Below are positions 7,154-9,356 of a DNA stretch of 9,356 nucleotides, one piece after another (position 1 is the first letter of the stretch; every line of letters begins with the position of its first letter). The notes beneath the pieces are model-generated. The model searched no databases, had not been told where the DNA came from, and worked only from the letters and a program-made list of their open reading frames with translations. The stretch is from the NCBI GenBank assembly GCA_900549185.1, contig URNM01000075.1:1-9356 (forward strand), in the 5' to 3' direction. This DNA comes from an uncultured Collinsella sp. (GTDB lineage Bacteria > Actinomycetota > Coriobacteriia > Coriobacteriales > Coriobacteriaceae). The position numbers were made by a program, and so were the translations under genes.

Positions 7154-7870
7154 ATGCTGAAGCTTTGGAAGGTTAACGCCAAGGCCGGCGACGCGACGGT
7201 CAAGTACCCGTTTGCGCCGTTTCCCACCAACAAGGACATGCGCGGCAAGCCCGAGCACAATGCCGAGCTCTGCATCGCCTGCGGTGCCTGCGGCGTGGCG
7301 TGCCCGGCCGATGCCATTCGCATGGACACCGACCTTGCGGCCGATACCATCACCTGGTCGATCGACTACGGCCGCTGCATCTTTTGCGGCCGTTGTGAGG
7401 AAGCCTGCCCCATGGAGGCCATCAAGCTCACCGAGGAGTTTGAGCTGGCCGTCATGAGCAAGGACGACCTCACCAGCAAGAGCGTCTATACGCTCGAGCA
7501 CTGCTCGCGCTGCGGCAAGCCGTTTGCCCCGCACAAGGAGATCGACTACGCCAAGCGCCTGCTGCAAAAGACCGGCGGCATGGAGGCCATCCAAGCCGCC
7601 CGTACCGTCGGTATGTGCCAGGAGTGCAAGCGCGAGCTCGACGCCCTGCGCGCCGCCTCGGCCGTAAAGACCGGCAACGCTCATGGCATGGCTGCCAACG
7701 AGACGCTTGCGTCCGGTGAGCCCCAGGGCCCCGGCATGGAGTATCTGGGCGGCCACGGCGTGAACCCGGAGTATATCGACCGCGAGCTCAACCCCGATGC
7801 GCCCGAGATTCCCGCCGGTCCTGCACCGGTCGAGGGCATCATCATGGATTTTGATACGAAGGAGGAGTAA
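7154..7870 (+). CDS. hyfH: hydrogenase-4 component H, two-cluster 4Fe-4S electron carrier
   Basis: From the ATG at 7154 the product is 238 aa, a NuoI/HycF/HyfH-type ferredoxin that passes electrons from the donor module to HyfI. The first cluster is bound by Cys40, Cys43, Cys46 and Cys50 (CIACGACGVACP) and the second by Cys75, Cys78, Cys81 and Cys85 (CIFCGRCEEACP). Two further CxxC pairs, Cys117/Cys120 (HCSRCGKPFAPHKEI) and Cys155/Cys158 (MCQECKREL), are also in HycF/HyfH and look like a zinc or structural site. E. coli HyfH is about 181 aa; here a Gly/Pro/Ala- and acid-rich tail with no cysteines (about 171-238) is added. An extended form starting at 7136 (244 aa) would overlap hyfG by 17 bases but is less likely. 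All six Phe codons are TTT, unlike the upstream genes. The gene lies one base after the hyfG stop and two bases before hyfI. Confidence 0.96.
   Translation: MLKLWKVNAKAGDATVKYPFAPFPTNKDMRGKPEHNAELCIACGACGVACPADAIRMDTDLAADTITWSIDYGRCIFCGRCEEACPMEAIKLTEEFELAVMSKDDLTSKSVYTLEHCSRCGKPFAPHKEIDYAKRLLQKTGGMEAIQAARTVGMCQECKRELDALRAASAVKTGNAHGMAANETLASGEPQGPGMEYLGGHGVNPEYIDRELNPDAPEIPAGPAPVEGIIMDFDTKEE
7859..7865 (+). promoter_or_regulatory. hyfI ribosome binding site inside the hyfH end
   Basis: AAGGAGG sits in the last codons of hyfH, seven bases before the hyfI ATG at 7873. The hyfH TAA (7868-7870) lies between the two, so the genes are probably coupled in translation. Confidence 0.88.
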
Positions 7871-7872
7871 CC

Positions 7873-8655
7873 ATGGCCGAACCCACGCTTTTGCCCGAGC
7901 GGCTTCAGTACCGCCCGACCAAGATCGAGCTCGACGAGAGCATCGAGAAGGCCAAGGCGACCCTTCTTAAGAAGATCAAGCGCTCGGTGTACGTCTACCG
8001 CGTTGACTGCGGCGGCTGCAACGGCTGCGAGATCGAGATCTTCGGTTCCATCACGCCCGTCTTCGACGTCGAGCGCTTTGGCATCAAGGTCGTGCCCTCG
8101 CCCCGTCACGCCGATGTGCTGCTGTACACCGGTGCCGTGACGCGCGCCATGCGCATGCCGGCCCTGCGCGCCTTTGAGGCCGCACCCGATCCCAAGATCG
8201 TGGTGTCCTATGGCGCTTGCGGCTGCACCGGTGGCATCTTCTACGACAACTACTGCGTCTGGGGCGGCACGGACAAGATCTTGCCGGTCGATGTCTACAT
8301 CCCCGGCTGCCCGCCCAGCCCCGCGCAGACCATCTACGGCTTTGCCATGGCGCTCGGTCTGCTGGACCAAAAGCTCCATGCCGAGACCACGGTGGAGGCC
8401 GCCGGCGAGCAGGCCGATATCCTGCACCCCGGTGTGCCGTACAAGCTGCGCGTTGCCATCGAGCGCGAGGCTCGCGCCATGAGCGGCTACCGTTACGGCC
8501 GCGACTTGGCCAACGAGTTTATGGACACGCTTGAGGGTGCGCCCAAGGGCGATATCCGCGGTGCCATGGCGCTGCTCATCGACAAGCAGGACGATCCTCG
8601 CCGCGTTGAGGTCTACTCGGCGCTGCAGGATCTGGTGCTGGCCGGAGGTTGCTAG
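7873..8655 (+). CDS. hyfI: hydrogenase-4 small subunit, NuoB-like
   Basis: HyfI is 260 aa (E. coli about 252 aa), the small hydrogenase subunit that holds the single proximal 4Fe-4S cluster next to the NiFe site and takes electrons from HyfH. The cluster ligands are in CGGCNGCEIE (Cys46, Cys49, Cys52; two of these are used), in YGACGCTGG (Cys116 and Cys118) and in IPGCPPSP (Cys146). It is the short form: there is no signal peptide and no medial or distal cluster domain of the periplasmic uptake hydrogenases, as expected for a group 4 cytoplasm-facing enzyme. The region after residue 160 (HAETTVEAAGEQ..) is hydrophilic and ends without cysteines. The ATG at 7873 is placed seven bases after AAGGAGG. 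The TAG stop is directly followed by the hyfJ ATG. HycG is the hydrogenase-3 equivalent. Confidence 0.97.
   Translation: MAEPTLLPERLQYRPTKIELDESIEKAKATLLKKIKRSVYVYRVDCGGCNGCEIEIFGSITPVFDVERFGIKVVPSPRHADVLLYTGAVTRAMRMPALRAFEAAPDPKIVVSYGACGCTGGIFYDNYCVWGGTDKILPVDVYIPGCPPSPAQTIYGFAMALGLLDQKLHAETTVEAAGEQADILHPGVPYKLRVAIEREARAMSGYRYGRDLANEFMDTLEGAPKGDIRGAMALLIDKQDDPRRVEVYSALQDLVLAGGC
8644..8649 (+). promoter_or_regulatory. hyfJ ribosome binding site inside the hyfI end
   Basis: GGAGGT lies within the last hyfI codons, six bases before the hyfJ ATG at 8656. It supports this start, and so the long N-terminus of HyfJ, although no spacer separates the two genes. Confidence 0.85.
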
Positions 8656-9237
8656 ATGGAGCTCACGGACCGCTCTGGTTACTTTGCGGGCCCCGGTATG
8701 CTCGGCGGCTCCTTTGGCGACGCCTCGCGCGCAAGCGACGAGGCTGCCGAGGGCGTTGCCGAACCCTGTCTTGCCCATGAGCCCGACCAGGTGGTCTTCT
8801 ATGAGCTCACGCGTAAGTTTGTGGAGACCGAGGAAGACGTTCCCCAGGAGGCCTGCGACGTGCTGTACTACACGCTCGCCGTGGGCCACCACACCGGCGT
8901 GCTCGATTGCTTTGAGCCGCGCCTGTCGGTGCCGGTGGATGTCTTCTATTCGCTCGTCGACGCGCTGCCGGAGGGGGAGGCCCGAACTAAGTTTGAGGCC
9001 ATCCGCTCCTTTGGCGAGTGCCAGCTCGACAAGGCGGCGGTGCCGTCGCTGCTCGAGGCCTGCGATGCGCTGCTCGACGAGCGTGGTTTTCGCGGGTCGG
9101 CCAAGGCCGGCATCTCGGTGTTCGACGACGACTTTGGCCTGCATGCCCAGCAGGTCGCGTTTCTGATGAAGTTCCGCGATCTGGTTGAGCGCGTGCGCGA
9201 TGTGTCGGGCGTGTATCTGACGGGAAGGTTGCAGTAA
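8656..9237 (+). CDS. hyfJ: HycH/HyfJ family formate hydrogenlyase maturation protein
   Basis: This 193-aa soluble protein matches the HycH/HyfJ family (E. coli about 136 aa), which helps mature the hydrogenase large subunit and is not a part of the final electron chain. Shared blocks are VVFYELTRKFV (residues 46-56), YYTLAVGHHTGVLDC (71-85, compare YYSLAIGHHLGVIDC in HycH), the EARTKFEAIRSFGE stretch, and a C-terminus ending SGVYLTGRL like SAIYLMVRR. About 45 residues before the first block have no counterpart in E. coli HycH and look disordered (Gly/Ser/Ala/Glu-rich). The start is supported by GGAGGT six bases upstream, and no better internal start is seen. The gene begins immediately after the hyfI stop, and its TAA overlaps the next ATG by one base. 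Phe is mostly TTT (9 of 13 by eye). The exact molecular role of this family is not well known. Confidence 0.92.
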   Translation: MELTDRSGYFAGPGMLGGSFGDASRASDEAAEGVAEPCLAHEPDQVVFYELTRKFVETEEDVPQEACDVLYYTLAVGHHTGVLDCFEPRLSVPVDVFYSLVDALPEGEARTKFEAIRSFGECQLDKAAVPSLLEACDALLDERGFRGSAKAGISVFDDDFGLHAQQVAFLMKFRDLVERVRDVSGVYLTGRLQ

Positions 9238-9304
9238 TGGGTCGCGTTGTGGATGGCCGTGTGAACGGCGCCCCGTTTGCGGGTATCGTGCTCACGGCGG
9301 GAAG
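9237..9304 (+). CDS. 5' end of a gene, probably HycI-type hydrogenase maturation protease
   Basis: Only 22 codons and two bases remain before the adapter. The ATG shares its A with the hyfJ TAA stop (TAATG), and GGGAAGG (9222-9228) lies eight bases upstream, so a translated gene is well supported. The peptide reads MGRVVDGRVNGAPFAGIVLT then AG. The IVLTAG end resembles the first strand of HycI/HyaD-type proteases (VLLCVG in E. coli HycI, followed by N.. and GDD), with a lead of about 16 residues. The diagnostic metal-binding Asp lies beyond the break. The call leans on position: HyfG upstream carries a C-terminal peptide that needs such a protease, and in the E. coli hyc operon hycI follows hycH. 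Other accessory proteins cannot be excluded. Confidence 0.5.
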
Positions 9305-9356
9305 CTGTCTCTTATACACATCTCCGAGCCCACGAGACACTGAGCGACCTCGTATG
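9305..9356 (-). other. Nextera i7 adapter remnant (not genomic)
   Basis: This is the reverse complement of the adapter at the other end. Bases 9305-9338 are the 34-base Nextera read-2 adapter read backwards (CTGTCTCTTATACACATCT... is the Tn5 mosaic end), 9339-9346 are the index ACTGAGCG, and 9347-9356 are the start of the P7 tail. It agrees with the left copy except at 9348 (C where T is expected), most likely a sequencing error. Read-through of a short library insert by read 1 gives exactly this order. Genomic DNA ends at 9304. Confidence 0.98.

Noticed and set aside
1..9356. A 50-base terminal inverted repeat resembling transposon ends
   Set aside because: The repeat is Illumina Nextera adapter containing the Tn5 mosaic end, index and P7 tail. 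No transposase gene or target-site duplication is present.

Overview
The window is one sequenced fragment or contig (true insert about 51-9304) flanked on both sides by leftover Illumina Nextera adapter. It carries nine tightly packed plus-strand genes and the first 22 codons of a tenth. In order they read hyfB (3' third only), hyfC, hyfD, hyfE, hyfF, hyfG, hyfH, hyfI, hyfJ, and the start of what is probably the hycI-type maturation protease gene. This is the gene order of the Escherichia coli hydrogenase-4 (hyf) operon, and the proteins resemble their E. coli counterparts over nearly full length, as judged from memory of those sequences.

The products form a group 4a membrane-bound [NiFe] hydrogenase of the formate hydrogenlyase-2 type. 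The membrane arm is made of HyfB, HyfD and HyfF (antiporter-like proton or sodium channels related to NuoL/M/N), HyfC (NuoH-like anchor) and HyfE (small membrane subunit). The soluble arm is HyfG (large subunit with the NiFe site, fused to a NuoC-like domain), HyfH (two 4Fe-4S clusters) and HyfI (NuoB-like small subunit with the proximal cluster). HyfJ (HycH family) and the protease act in maturation of the large subunit. The electron donor is not in the window; in this family it is normally a formate dehydrogenase (FdhF) linked through HyfA. The expected overall role is formate oxidation coupled to H2 production and ion translocation in an anaerobe.

Base composition is GC-rich, with strong C/G preference at third codon positions, and ribosome binding sites are good AGGAGG-type. 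With a complete hyf order this suggests an anaerobic high-GC Gram-positive such as a gut coriobacterium (Collinsella/Olsenella-like). That placement is inference; no marker gene is present.

Genes are separated by 0-17 bases or overlap by 1 base, so one polycistronic mRNA is likely. Its promoter lies upstream of the window and its terminator downstream. No RNA genes, CRISPR, insertion sequence or natural repeat was seen, and no stretch above 300 bases lacks a gene. I found no undescribed system: this is a known complex. The points worth a second look are the adapter ends and the false proteins they create, the placement of the few TTA/TCA codons, a codon-use shift at hyfG/hyfH, the absence of TGA stops, and lineage-specific tails on HyfH and HyfJ.
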